DNA of 64,000 bases from NCBI RefSeq assembly GCF_041435435.1, contig NZ_CP108494.1, positions 4,374,501-4,438,500 of the forward strand. Reading direction: 5' to 3'. Shown piece by piece: positions 17,692 to 25,850 of this stretch (within the stretch, counting starts at the first letter, position 1; each line of letters starts with the position of its first letter). The notes under the pieces were generated by a model. That model had not been told where the DNA came from. It ran no database searches and saw only the letters and a program-made list of their open reading frames with translations. The position numbers and the translations under genes were made by a program. Source of the stretch: Streptomyces sp. NBC_01241. GTDB taxonomy: Bacteria > Actinomycetota > Actinomycetes > Streptomycetales > Streptomycetaceae.

Positions 17692-19155
17692 TCAGCCCTT
17701 GAGCTGCGCCATCCACGCCTCGACCTCGTCGGCCCGGCGCGGCAGCTTGTCGGAGAGGTTCCGGTTGCCGTCCTCGGTGACGAGGATGTCGTCCTCGATC
17801 CGGACACCGATGCCCCGGTACTCCTCGGGCACGGTCAGGTCGTCGGCCTGGAAGTACAGACCGGGCTCGACCGTGAGGCAGACGCCGGGCTCCAGCGTGC
17901 CGTTGACGTACGTCTCGGTGCGTGCGGCGGCGCAGTCGTGGACGTCCATGCCGAGCATGTGGCCGGTGCCGTGGAGCGTCCAGCGGCGCTGGAGGCCCAG
18001 CTCCAGGACCTTGTCCACGGACAGGTCGCCCAGCAGGCCCCACTCGACGAGCTTCTCGGCGAGTACGCGCTGTGCCGCGTCGTGGAAGTCGCGGTAGTCG
18101 GCGCCGGGCTTGACGGCCGCGATGCCGGCCTCCTGCGCCTCGTACACGGCGTCGTAGATCTTCCGCTGCAGCGGCGTGAACGTGCCGTTGATCGGAAGGG
18201 TGCGCGTCACGTCGGCGGTGTAGAGGTCGTTGGTCTCCACACCGGCGTCGAGCAGCAGCAGCTCGCCGGAGCGTACCGGGCCGTCGTTGCGTACCCAGTG
18301 CAGGGTGGTGGCGTGCGGGCCGGCGGCGCAGATCGAGCCGTAGCCGATGTCGTTGCCCTCGATGCGGGCGCGCAGGAAGAAGGTGCCCTCGATGTAGCGC
18401 TCGCTGGTGGCCTCGGCCTTGTCGAGGACCTTCACGACGTCCTCGAAGCCGCGTGCGGTGGCGTCGCAGGCCTTCTGCAGCTCGGCGATCTCGAAGGCGT
18501 CCTTGACCAGTCGGGCCTCGGAGAGGAAGACGCGCAGTTCCTCGTCGCGCTCGGCGGTGACCTTGTCGGTCAGCGCGGCCTCGATGCCGGTGTCGTGGCC
18601 GCGGACGTTACGGACGGGGCCGGTGGCCTCGGTCAGCGCGGCCGTCAGCTCGCGCACGTCCTTCGCCGGGATGCCCAGCAGCTGCTCGGCCTCGGCGAGG
18701 GAGTGACGGCGGCCCACCCACAGCTCGCCCTGGCCGTCGAGCCAGAACTCGCCGTTCTCGCGGTTGGAGCGCGGCAGCAGGTGGATGGTCGCCTCGTGCC
18801 CGTCCTCGGTCGGCTCCAGGACGAGGACGCCGTCCTGGGTCCGGTCGCCGGTGAGGTACGCGTACTCGGTGGAGGCGCGGAAGGCGTACTCGGTGTCATT
18901 GGAGCGGGTCTTCAGGTTGCCCGCGGGAATGACCAGACGCTCACCGGGGAAGCGCGCGGAGAGCGCGGCGCGGCGGGCGGCGGTGTGCTCGGCCTGGGCG
19001 ATCGGTTCGAGGCCGTGGAGTTCCGTATCGGCCCAACCGGACTTCATGTTCGCGGCGAGTTCATCGGAGACGGCCGGGTACAGGCCGTTCTTCCGCTGCT
19101 TGACCGTTTCTTCTTCCTCGGTCTCCGGGGTCTCCGGGATGAGCTCCTCAGCCAC
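17692..19155 (-). CDS. aminopeptidase P family (Xaa-Pro aminopeptidase)
   Basis: 487 residues, cytoplasmic M24B peptidase that removes N-terminal residues before proline. It has the N-terminal AMP_N creatinase-like domain (about 45-190) and the catalytic domain with metal ligands in LLLDAGVETNDLYTADVTR (two Asp), HGTGHMLGMDVHD (His), LTVEPGLYF (Glu) and GVRIEDDILV (Glu). GTG 19155 is preceded by AAGGAG at good spacing; upstream codons do not look coding. Convergent with the RsbW-like gene. Confidence 0.95.
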   Translation of the reverse strand: MAEELIPETPETEEEETVKQRKNGLYPAVSDELAANMKSGWADTELHGLEPIAQAEHTAARRAALSARFPGERLVIPAGNLKTRSNDTEYAFRASTEYAYLTGDRTQDGVLVLEPTEDGHEATIHLLPRSNRENGEFWLDGQGELWVGRRHSLAEAEQLLGIPAKDVRELTAALTEATGPVRNVRGHDTGIEAALTDKVTAERDEELRVFLSEARLVKDAFEIAELQKACDATARGFEDVVKVLDKAEATSERYIEGTFFLRARIEGNDIGYGSICAAGPHATTLHWVRNDGPVRSGELLLLDAGVETNDLYTADVTRTLPINGTFTPLQRKIYDAVYEAQEAGIAAVKPGADYRDFHDAAQRVLAEKLVEWGLLGDLSVDKVLELGLQRRWTLHGTGHMLGMDVHDCAAARTETYVNGTLEPGVCLTVEPGLYFQADDLTVPEEYRGIGVRIEDDILVTEDGNRNLSDKLPRRADEVEAWMAQLKG

Positions 19156-19295
19156 GATTTGTTTCTCCTTGATACGACACTGGACCCCGTCCATCGTACG
19201 GGCGTACGGAAGGGGGCACAGGGCCGGAAGAGCTGTTACACCGAGCCCGGCCGGGAGCGGGCCGTACGAGTCGGCCGGGGCGGGCCGTTGCGCTC

Positions 19296-20666
19296 TCACT
19301 CGAAGCGCGCGGCCAGAACGACCACGTCCTCGGCGCTGTCGTCCTGGTCGAGCCCGTCGGGCAGGACGGTCCGCAGTACGTGGTCGGCGACGGATCCGGC
19401 GTCGTCACGCAGCGCCTTCGGTACGCGCGCCGCCGCGGAGTGGAGCCGTGCGAACGCCCGGTCCATCGAGTCGCCGGTCCGGCGCAGCAGCCCGTCGGTG
19501 TAGAGGAGTACGGTCTCGCCGGGCGCCGGGATGATCTCCACGCTGGGCGCTTCCCAGCAGGCGAGCATGCCCAGCGGCGCGGAGACCGAGGTCTCGATGA
19601 ACTCGGTGCGCCGGTCACCGATCACGAGCGGCGGGGTGTGGCCGGCGCCGGCCAGGAGGATCGTGCGGCGGGCGGGTTCGCAGTAGGCGAACAGGGCAGT
19701 CGCGGAACGGGCGGGTTCGGTCAGCCGCAGCAGCAGCTCCAGATCGGAGAGCACGGCGACCGGATCTTCGCCCTCCATCACGGCGTACGCCCGCAGGCCG
19801 GCGCGGAGCCGGCCCATGGCGGCCAGGGCGCTCGGCCCGGAGCCGTTGACCGAGCCCACGGCGAGACCGAGTGCGCCTTCCGGCAGCGCCAGCGCGTCGT
19901 ACCAGTCGCCGCCGCCCTGCGGTGCCGTGCGATGGCGGGCGGCCAGCTGTACGCCGGGGACCCGGGGCAGCCGGGTGGGCAGCAGCTCCTCCGTGATGGT
20001 GGCGACATCGGCCCTGGCCCGCTCCAGTTCCAGCAGCCTGGCCAGATGCTCGCCCGCGTGTCCGGCGTAGAGGCCGAGGAGATGGCGTTGACGTTCCAGC
20101 GGTTCGGCGGGTTCGTCGTACAACCAGACGGCGGCACCGAGCCTGCCGGTCGCTTCGGCGGTGAGCGGCAGGGCGTGGCTGGCGGCGTATCCGAGCCGGG
20201 CGGCGACCTCGCGGCGGTGGGGGTCGAGGCTGCTGTCGCCGAGCAGATCGGGGGTGGTCAGGGCGCTTTCAGCGTTCGGGAGGCCTTCCAGGATCCGGCC
20301 GTAGGAGGTGGCGCTGCGCGGCACTGTCTCAAGGTGTCCGAGCTCTGCGTGGGCGAGGCCGAGGCCAATGGTGCTGACGGGGCCGCGGCGGTCGGACGGT
20401 TCGAACACGACCAGTCCGCGACGGGCGCCGACCAGGGCGGCTCCGGCGTCCAGCAGTTCGTGCAGGGCGTCGTCGAGCGTGCTGGTTCTGGCCAGTCGCT
20501 CGGTGAGTTCGTGGAGCGTGGTGAGATCGGAGATCCAGGCGGCCAGCCGGTCCTGGATGAAGCCTCCGGGGGCGGCCGACACTCCGGACAGAGAATCGAC
20601 AGTGTGCGCTGAAACAGGAACCACGGGATCGATTCCAGCCACTTTTGGCAGGTGCGGGGCGCTCAT
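19296..20666 (-). CDS. PP2C/SpoIIE-type phosphatase with GAF domain
   Basis: 456 residues. An N-terminal GAF-like sensor (about 50-215, LHELTERLARTSTLDDAL) precedes a SpoIIE/RsbU-type phosphatase domain (about 225-455: GGGDWYDAL, VGSVNGSG where many have GDVxGHG, LLYTDGL, and EDVVVLAARF). Such enzymes dephosphorylate anti-anti-sigma factors. An in-frame ATG at 20720 exists, but its codons (GTT, GAT, GCT, ATT, CAA) are unlike the genome, so ATG 20666 is chosen. The upstream region has a duplicated operator-like sequence. Confidence 0.9.
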   Translation of the reverse strand: MSAPHLPKVAGIDPVVPVSAHTVDSLSGVSAAPGGFIQDRLAAWISDLTTLHELTERLARTSTLDDALHELLDAGAALVGARRGLVVFEPSDRRGPVSTIGLGLAHAELGHLETVPRSATSYGRILEGLPNAESALTTPDLLGDSSLDPHRREVAARLGYAASHALPLTAEATGRLGAAVWLYDEPAEPLERQRHLLGLYAGHAGEHLARLLELERARADVATITEELLPTRLPRVPGVQLAARHRTAPQGGGDWYDALALPEGALGLAVGSVNGSGPSALAAMGRLRAGLRAYAVMEGEDPVAVLSDLELLLRLTEPARSATALFAYCEPARRTILLAGAGHTPPLVIGDRRTEFIETSVSAPLGMLACWEAPSVEIIPAPGETVLLYTDGLLRRTGDSMDRAFARLHSAAARVPKALRDDAGSVADHVLRTVLPDGLDQDDSAEDVVVLAARFE

Positions 20667-21287
20667 GGCAGTCGGCTTTCCCGCCGGTGCGATTCGTTGA
20701 ATAGCATCGCAAACCCCCATGTCATTCTGCGCCGCTATCAGTGCATCCACATGTACACGTAGCATCCACATGTACACGTACAAGTAACGCGATGTCCAGC
20801 ATTGTCCCTGCGGGATTTATGGTGTCCGAGCTACTGTCAAGTTGGCTGAAAAACGCACCCTGTGGCGGCTATTTGCGGTCGACTGGGTGTGCCCGACAAG
20901 GGGTGTTCTCCGGGTGAAGTCCCGGAGGAAGCGTCATTTCGGGCGTGCTGGGTACGTAATCGATGATGACCAGGGGCAGTTCTGATCGCCCCGGAACCCG
21001 GCAGCGGGCCCGGACGTCCTCTCTTGTGACGGCCGCGCCCCACCCCCGAGTGGCGGGGTCTGCACCGTGGGACGACAGGCGCGATACGTGCGCCGCTCCC
21101 CGCCATGATCGTATCCGGATCCGTCTCGCCTCTGCTCGACCAGGCTCGGCCCATGCTCGGTACCGACGACCCACCCGTACCGCAGATTTGAAGAGCATGT
21201 ACGCACAGTGAATTGACGAACACGTGTTGTGACGTGCACGTGGTGTGATGTGGACCCTCGGCGTTCAACGGAAAGGAACGAGCGCTC
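20667..21287. other. 620-bp divergent intergenic region
   Basis: No convincing gene. It contains the 19-bp tandem repeat at 20743-20780 close to the phosphatase gene and E-box-like palindromes (ACACGTGT, GCACGTG) at about 21219-21243 before the primase-like gene. Both are probably regulatory. Confidence 0.5.
20743..20780. promoter_or_regulatory. 19-bp direct repeat, candidate operator
   Basis: GCATCCACATGTACACGTA at 20743-20761 is repeated exactly at 20762-20780. The second copy continues into the inverted repeat TGTAC-AC-GTACA (20771-20782), similar in style to GntR-family operators. It lies about 80-115 bp upstream of the phosphatase start. Confidence 0.5.
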
Positions 21288-22028
21288 ATGCGCGAGATCC
21301 TCGGTAGGCGACGCAGGCTCCGGCTCCGGCTCCGGCTCCGGCGCAGGGGAAGGCCCGCCCAGCTCGACGCGGTCCTGACCTGTGCCACCGCATGGCAGTG
21401 GCCCGTGCTCCCCGGAGTGGGACCGGAGGCGGCCGGTGGCCGCGGTGACCGCGGCCGTGGCTGCGCCTGTCCCGATCCCGAGTGCGTCGTACCCGGCGCA
21501 CACCCCTTCGATCCCGGTCTCCTCGCGGCGACCACCGACGAACGGATGGTGCGCTGGTGGTGGACGAACCGCCCCACCGCTCCGATCGTGCTGGCCACCG
21601 GCGGTCGTGCCCCGTGCGCGCTGAGCCTGCCGGCCGTGGCCGCCGCCCGGGCGCTGGCCGAGCTGGACCGGATGGGCACGCGGCTCGGCCCCGTGGTGGC
21701 GACGCCGACCCGGTGGTCGCTGCTGGTCGCCCCGTACACCCTCGAACGGCTCGGTGAGCTGCTGCACGCCCAGGACTGGGTGCCCAGTTCGCTGCGGTTC
21801 CATGGCGAGGGCGGCTATCTCGTTCTCCCGCCGTCCGAGGTGGGCGCGGGGCAGGTGCGCTGGGAGCGGGCTCCCGCGGCGGGCCCCCGGCCGGGCTCGA
21901 ACCGGGGAGCCTCCGTCCCCGTCCTCGGGCCCGCCGCGCCGTGGCTGCCGGATGTGGGTGCGGTGCTCGACGCGCTCGTCGAGGCGAGCAACGGAGCGCC
22001 GGACGGCGGCAGTCGGCTCGCCTACTGA
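21288..22028 (+). CDS. primase/polymerase-like protein lacking the catalytic Asp pair
   Basis: 246 residues. The start is strongly basic (RRRRLRLRLRLRRR, from a CGGCTC hexamer repeat). The remainder follows the plan of Streptomyces bifunctional DNA primase/polymerase N-terminal domains (AWQWPVLPGV, zinc-like CACPDPEC, HPFDP, WWWTNRPTAPIVLATGG). However, the expected catalytic DxD after the glycine motif is replaced by CALSLPA, so it is probably inactive as a polymerase. AAAGGAA precedes the ATG. It may act as a regulator or replication accessory; that is inference. Confidence 0.75.
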   Translation: MREILGRRRRLRLRLRLRRRGRPAQLDAVLTCATAWQWPVLPGVGPEAAGGRGDRGRGCACPDPECVVPGAHPFDPGLLAATTDERMVRWWWTNRPTAPIVLATGGRAPCALSLPAVAAARALAELDRMGTRLGPVVATPTRWSLLVAPYTLERLGELLHAQDWVPSSLRFHGEGGYLVLPPSEVGAGQVRWERAPAAGPRPGSNRGASVPVLGPAAPWLPDVGAVLDALVEASNGAPDGGSRLAY

Positions 22029-22809
22029 CGCGCGGGACACGCGGTCGGCTCATTCCTTCGGGTGTGAGCCGACCCGAGTCACCGTAACAAAAGGGGCGCG
22101 CGAGGCCGGGACGTTCATATTCCGTAGATATCCCCGTCAGGTCATCAGGAATTCGGGCGGAACCGATACCTGTCGTCAGTAGTGGCAGGTATCCACGGGT
22201 CAATGGGGGCGACAGGTGTCTGGGGATGAGGCCGTGAGACTTTTCCGGATCCTCTCTCCGCCCCGGTTCTCTCACCCTCGTTCTCTTGTCGGCCCATACA
22301 AAGTCTGCCGCTGCAAAGTGGGCCGGTGTGAAGGGGGCCGGTGCAGGGCTTTCTGATGGATCTTCCGAATCCCCCGAGGGATTCCTCGAAAATCTATTCG
22401 AATAACTCTGCGGGAGGCTATGCGCGAAGCATTTCCGGGTGTGCGGCCGCTGTGAAGGGTGGGCGTACCGTCAATCCGGGCTCTGGCGTGCCGGGTTGAC
22501 GGTGGCGCGCAGGTGCTGTGGAGCCGCGGCGGTCGGGGACGGAGAGGCTCGGTGGCCCCCCCGGGGGGGCGTACCGGCGAGAGGGGGATGTGCGCGGGCT
22601 CGTGCGCCGCGTCGTGCGCTGTGCGCCGTATCCGGAAATGAGGATGCCCGGTCGCTGGCGACGGGGGATGCACCAGCGACCGGGCTTCTAGAACGGTAAC
22701 AAGAGATCTGCCGTTCGCAAATTCGATCTCATGTATTCGGACAGCGATTTACCTGCGAGTGCGGGGAGTTGTGACGTGCATCACCGCATGGCCCCGGGAA
22801 TCGTCACTG
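22029..22809. other. 780-bp intergenic region with two strong hairpins
   Basis: No gene supported; codon bias is weak in all frames. A 13-bp stem with one wobble spans 22467-22479/22491-22503, and a perfect 13-bp stem spans 22646-22658/22673-22685. Convergent genes flank the region, so the structures may end transcripts or belong to an unannotated RNA. Confidence 0.5.
22646..22685 (-). terminator. hairpin terminator downstream of the SEC-C gene
   Basis: Perfect 13-bp inverted repeat (GCCCGGTCGCTGG and its complement) with a 14-base loop, 125 bp past the stop of the leftward SEC-C gene. It could also serve the convergent rightward gene. No strong T-run, as is common in Streptomyces. Confidence 0.6.
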
Positions 22810-23775
22810 TCAGCTGAGCGTCACTTGGCGGTTGGTGAGCCCGCCGCGGGCCCGCCGCTCCTCGGCGGTGAGCGGAGCGTCCGAAGCGAGCGCCGCGGTC
22901 AGCCGCTCGGCGAGCTCGGCCGCGGGCTTCTCGCACTCCGCGGCCCCCATCGCACTCGGCAGATCCCAGACCGGGACCATCAGCCCGTGCGCCCGGAAGG
23001 AGCCGACCAGCCGCGTCCCCTCGCCCAGCGACGACGTGCCGGCGGCGTGCAGCCGGGCGAGTGCGTCGAGGAGCTGCTCCTCGGGGTGGGGCATGACCCA
23101 GCGCAGGTGGTTCTTCTCCGGGGTCTCGCACCAGTACGCGGCGTCCACGCCGGAGAGTCGCGATGTCGGGATCGCCGCCTCGTTCGCCCGCTCCAGGGAC
23201 GCGGACACCTCGGGCGTGGCGTTCTCCGCGTCCGGAACCCAGAACTCGAAGCCGGAGTGGACCACGGGCTCGAACGTCGCGCCGGGGTCGAGCAGGTCCT
23301 GCAGCCGCGGACCTTCCGCCGGTGCGCGCCGGGCGGCCACGGGCGAACCGGGATCGGCGACCAGCGCCCGCTGCAGCGTGTCCGCGAGGTCGCGGCTGAG
23401 GTCACCGGACGGGGTGTCGTTCTGCAGGGCGAGCAGCACCGAACCGTCGTCGCGGCGGAGCGCCGGCCATGCCATCGGAAGGACGGTCGCGAGCGTCACC
23501 GAGGGCACGCCCTCGGGCAGTCCGTCCTTCAGAGTCAGCTCGACCGTGGCGGCGGGCACCAGCTCGCGCAGAGCGACCCAGTCGCACTCACCGGCCAGCC
23601 CCTCGAAGGGCCGGTGGACGAGCTCGGTCACGGCCTGGGCGGCGGCGCGGCCGTGGCACGCCTTGTAGCGGCGGCCCGAACCGCACGGGCAGGGCTCGCG
23701 AGCCCCCACCACCGGGATCTCGCCATCCTTGAGCTGCTGCTTCCCGGCCTTGGTCTGAGGGCGCTTCTTGGCCAT
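22810..23775 (-). CDS. DUF5926/SEC-C motif protein
   Basis: 321 residues. The N-terminus is basic (MAKKRPQTKAGKQQLK) and carries a SEC-C zinc motif, PCPCGSGRRYKACHG (about 29-43), which in SecA binds zinc and contacts SecB or ribosome-related partners. The remaining DUF5926 region has no known function. It is conserved in Streptomyces. The gene is monocistronic, with a hairpin 125 bp after the stop. Confidence 0.92.
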   Translation of the reverse strand: MAKKRPQTKAGKQQLKDGEIPVVGAREPCPCGSGRRYKACHGRAAAQAVTELVHRPFEGLAGECDWVALRELVPAATVELTLKDGLPEGVPSVTLATVLPMAWPALRRDDGSVLLALQNDTPSGDLSRDLADTLQRALVADPGSPVAARRAPAEGPRLQDLLDPGATFEPVVHSGFEFWVPDAENATPEVSASLERANEAAIPTSRLSGVDAAYWCETPEKNHLRWVMPHPEEQLLDALARLHAAGTSSLGEGTRLVGSFRAHGLMVPVWDLPSAMGAAECEKPAAELAERLTAALASDAPLTAEERRARGGLTNRQVTLS

Positions 23776-24138
23776 GGTGGGCTTTCTCCCGATTGCGACA
23801 GTGCGGTCTGGGCCGCGAGCCTAGCGGCCCGTGTCGCGTCCGGGGCACATGCGCCCGCCCGCCCGGCGGTTGCGGAGGTACGGAACGCCCGCGTGTATGC
23901 CCGCCGGCCTGGGCGCTTGTGCGTCCGCCCGCCGATCCGCCCGCCGATCCGCCCGCCGATCCGCCCACCGATCCGCCCACCGATCCGCCCACCGATCCGT
24001 GTGCCGGTGCGTGTGCCGATCCGTGTGCCGGTGCGTGTGCCGGTGCGTGTGCTGCGTACCGCAGCCGTCGCATACTCCCGCACCCTTGCTCGTACCGCAG
24101 CCGTCGCACACTCCCGTGTCCGCGCCTGGGCGGGAACG
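23776..24138. other. intergenic region dominated by a 12-bp minisatellite
   Basis: 360 bp between two leftward genes. Ten 12-bp units fill 23931-24050. After them a 19-bp sequence (CGTACCGCAGCCGTCGCA plus C/T) occurs twice at about 24054-24110. Open frames through it are repeat artefacts. Confidence 0.75.
23931..24050. repeat. 12-bp tandem repeat, ten copies
   Basis: Units begin every 12 bases from 23931: three GCCGATCCGCCC, two ACCGATCCGCCC, one ACCGATCCGTGT, then four of GCC(G/A)(G/T)-type ending CGTGT. The gradient of variants shows stepwise tandem expansion. Confidence 0.9.
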
Positions 24139-24657
24139 TCAGCCCACGTCGTCGAAGGCGTCCGCGAAGCCCAGCCCGTCGAGGCCCGGTACACCCGCTA
24201 CTCCCGACACCCGCCCGTGCCCCTCGCTGACGAGGACCCACACGGTGACTTCGCCGGAAACGCTGTCGCGTACGCCCCATTCCTCGGCGAGCGCGCTGAT
24301 GATGTTGAGCCCGCGGCCGCCGCGCGCCGTCACCGACGGTGTGGCAGGAATCGGTCGGGTCGGACCGCCTCCGTCCGTCACTTCGACGGTCAGCCCGCCC
24401 GTTCGGTCCATGCGCCACGCGGCGCGGATGTCGCCTTCACCCACATCGGTGTGCCGCCCCAGTGGCCTGCCATGCCGGCAGGCGTTGCTGAGTAGTTCGG
24501 AAAGGATCAATACAGCATCGTCGACGACCGAATCCGACACCCCGTAGTTGCGCAATTGCTCACGCATCCGGTGCCGCGCCTGACCCACGCCCGCAGGACC
24601 ATGGGGTACGGCCATGCTCGACGACGTGGGCACTTCCTGTGCCACCACCAACGCCAC
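24139..24657 (-). CDS. RsbW-like ATP-binding regulatory protein
   Basis: 172 residues, HATPase_c_2 single-domain protein like the SigB/F anti-sigma family. N-box is LSELLSNACRHG, G1 is VTDGGGPT, G2 is GGRGLNIISALAEEWGV. Its last 20 residues are an unusual GVPGLDGLGFADAFDDVG tail. The frame opens at 24744, but the GTG at 24657 is preceded by AAAGGAGG and is the likely start. Streptomyces have dozens of these; the cognate partner is not evident. Confidence 0.88.
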   Translation of the reverse strand: MALVVAQEVPTSSSMAVPHGPAGVGQARHRMREQLRNYGVSDSVVDDAVLILSELLSNACRHGRPLGRHTDVGEGDIRAAWRMDRTGGLTVEVTDGGGPTRPIPATPSVTARGGRGLNIISALAEEWGVRDSVSGEVTVWVLVSEGHGRVSGVAGVPGLDGLGFADAFDDVG

Positions 24658-24797
24658 CCCCGAGACCTCCTTTGCCCCACGCCACGGAGTGGATGCCCCC
24701 CTGGGCTGGACCGGAAACCGGCCAATCGCCTGCCAGTGACGCACTCGAAACGATCGAATACGGTTCGAATGCGCCGGTGCACTCCGTGTAACTGATG

Positions 24798-25631
24798 TTA
24801 AGAGCGTCCCAGTTGTGACAGAACCTGCTTCGGGCGGTTCGTGATGATCGCCTCGACTCCGAGGTCGATGCAGAGCTCCACGTCCTCTGGTTCGTCGACC
24901 GTCCAGACGTGTGCGCGATGGCCCGCACGGTGCAGGCGCTCGATGTAGCCGGGGTGACTGCGTACGATCCGCATCCCCGGACCGGCGATCCGCGCCCCCG
25001 CCGGCAGCCGCCCGTCACGCAGACGTGGCGAGACGAACTGCATCAGATAGACGGCGGGCAGGGTGGGTGAGGCGACCTGGATGCGGTGCAGGGAGCGTGC
25101 CGAGAAGCTCATGATCCGCACCGGTGACGGGCCGTCGGCCGGCGGCGCGTCGAGTTCGAAGCGCTTCAGCAGGTGCAGCAGCCGCTCCTCGACCTGGCCC
25201 GCCCAGCGGGTCGGGTGCTTGGTCTCGATGGCCAGCTGGAGCGGGCGCCCGGCGGCCCGCGTCTCGGTGACCAGTTCGAGCAGCCGTTCCAGGGTGAGTA
25301 CGGACGTGAGCTCCCCCGGCACCGGGTCCCAGTCCGGGGACTCCGACTCCTCGCGGTCCTTCCAGGAACCGAAGTCGAGGGCGGCGAGCTCGGAGAGCTC
25401 CAGTGCGGAGACGGCGCCGCGGCCGTTGGAGGTGCGGTTCACCCGGCGGTCGTGTACGCAGACGAGGTGACCGTCGGCGGTGAGGCGTACATCACACTCC
25501 AGGGCATCGGCGCCGTCCTCGATCGCCTTCCGGTAGGCGGCCAGGGTGTGCTCGGGAGCGTCGTCGGACGCGCCCCGGTGGGCGATGACCTGGATGGGAG
25601 GGTGCGTGGATTGCTGCCGTGCGTGGGTCAC
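24798..25631 (-). CDS. glycerophosphodiester phosphodiesterase family protein
   Basis: 277 residues, TIM-barrel GDPD. Catalytic signature VIAHRGASDDAPEHTLAAY (residues 15-33; His and Arg of HRG) and ECDVRLTADGHLVCVHD (metal ligands Glu, Asp; second His). It cleaves glycerophosphodiesters to glycerol-3-phosphate and alcohol. No signal peptide, so probably intracellular. The C-terminal region with VWTVDEPEDV and GVEAIITNRP matches the family's end. Confidence 0.95.
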   Translation of the reverse strand: MTHARQQSTHPPIQVIAHRGASDDAPEHTLAAYRKAIEDGADALECDVRLTADGHLVCVHDRRVNRTSNGRGAVSALELSELAALDFGSWKDREESESPDWDPVPGELTSVLTLERLLELVTETRAAGRPLQLAIETKHPTRWAGQVEERLLHLLKRFELDAPPADGPSPVRIMSFSARSLHRIQVASPTLPAVYLMQFVSPRLRDGRLPAGARIAGPGMRIVRSHPGYIERLHRAGHRAHVWTVDEPEDVELCIDLGVEAIITNRPKQVLSQLGRS

Positions 25632-25850
25632 TGCGTCATGGTGTCACCGAGGAGGGAGTGCTGGGTACAGCTCGCGCCGCGACTCCGCACGCCTCGCACC
25701 GGAGGTCCGTTTTGCCGGATGTAAAGATTGGCGTGCGGATGCACAGGTCCTGCTTACAGTGGCCTGACGTGTCTTGGGAAAAGCTGTCCCGGGACACGTA
25801 CACAGCGGATCTCTTGCCGAAAATGATGTGGAACCGAGGAGTAAAGAGCT

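Noticed and set aside
23931..24050. 12-bp repeat considered as a CRISPR array
   Set aside because: Units are contiguous with no spacers and no cas genes nearby.
22759..24495. Large plus-strand open frame covering the SEC-C gene and the 12-bp repeat
   Set aside because: It is antisense to a clear gene, and its RPPI/VPVR repeats come from the minisatellite.
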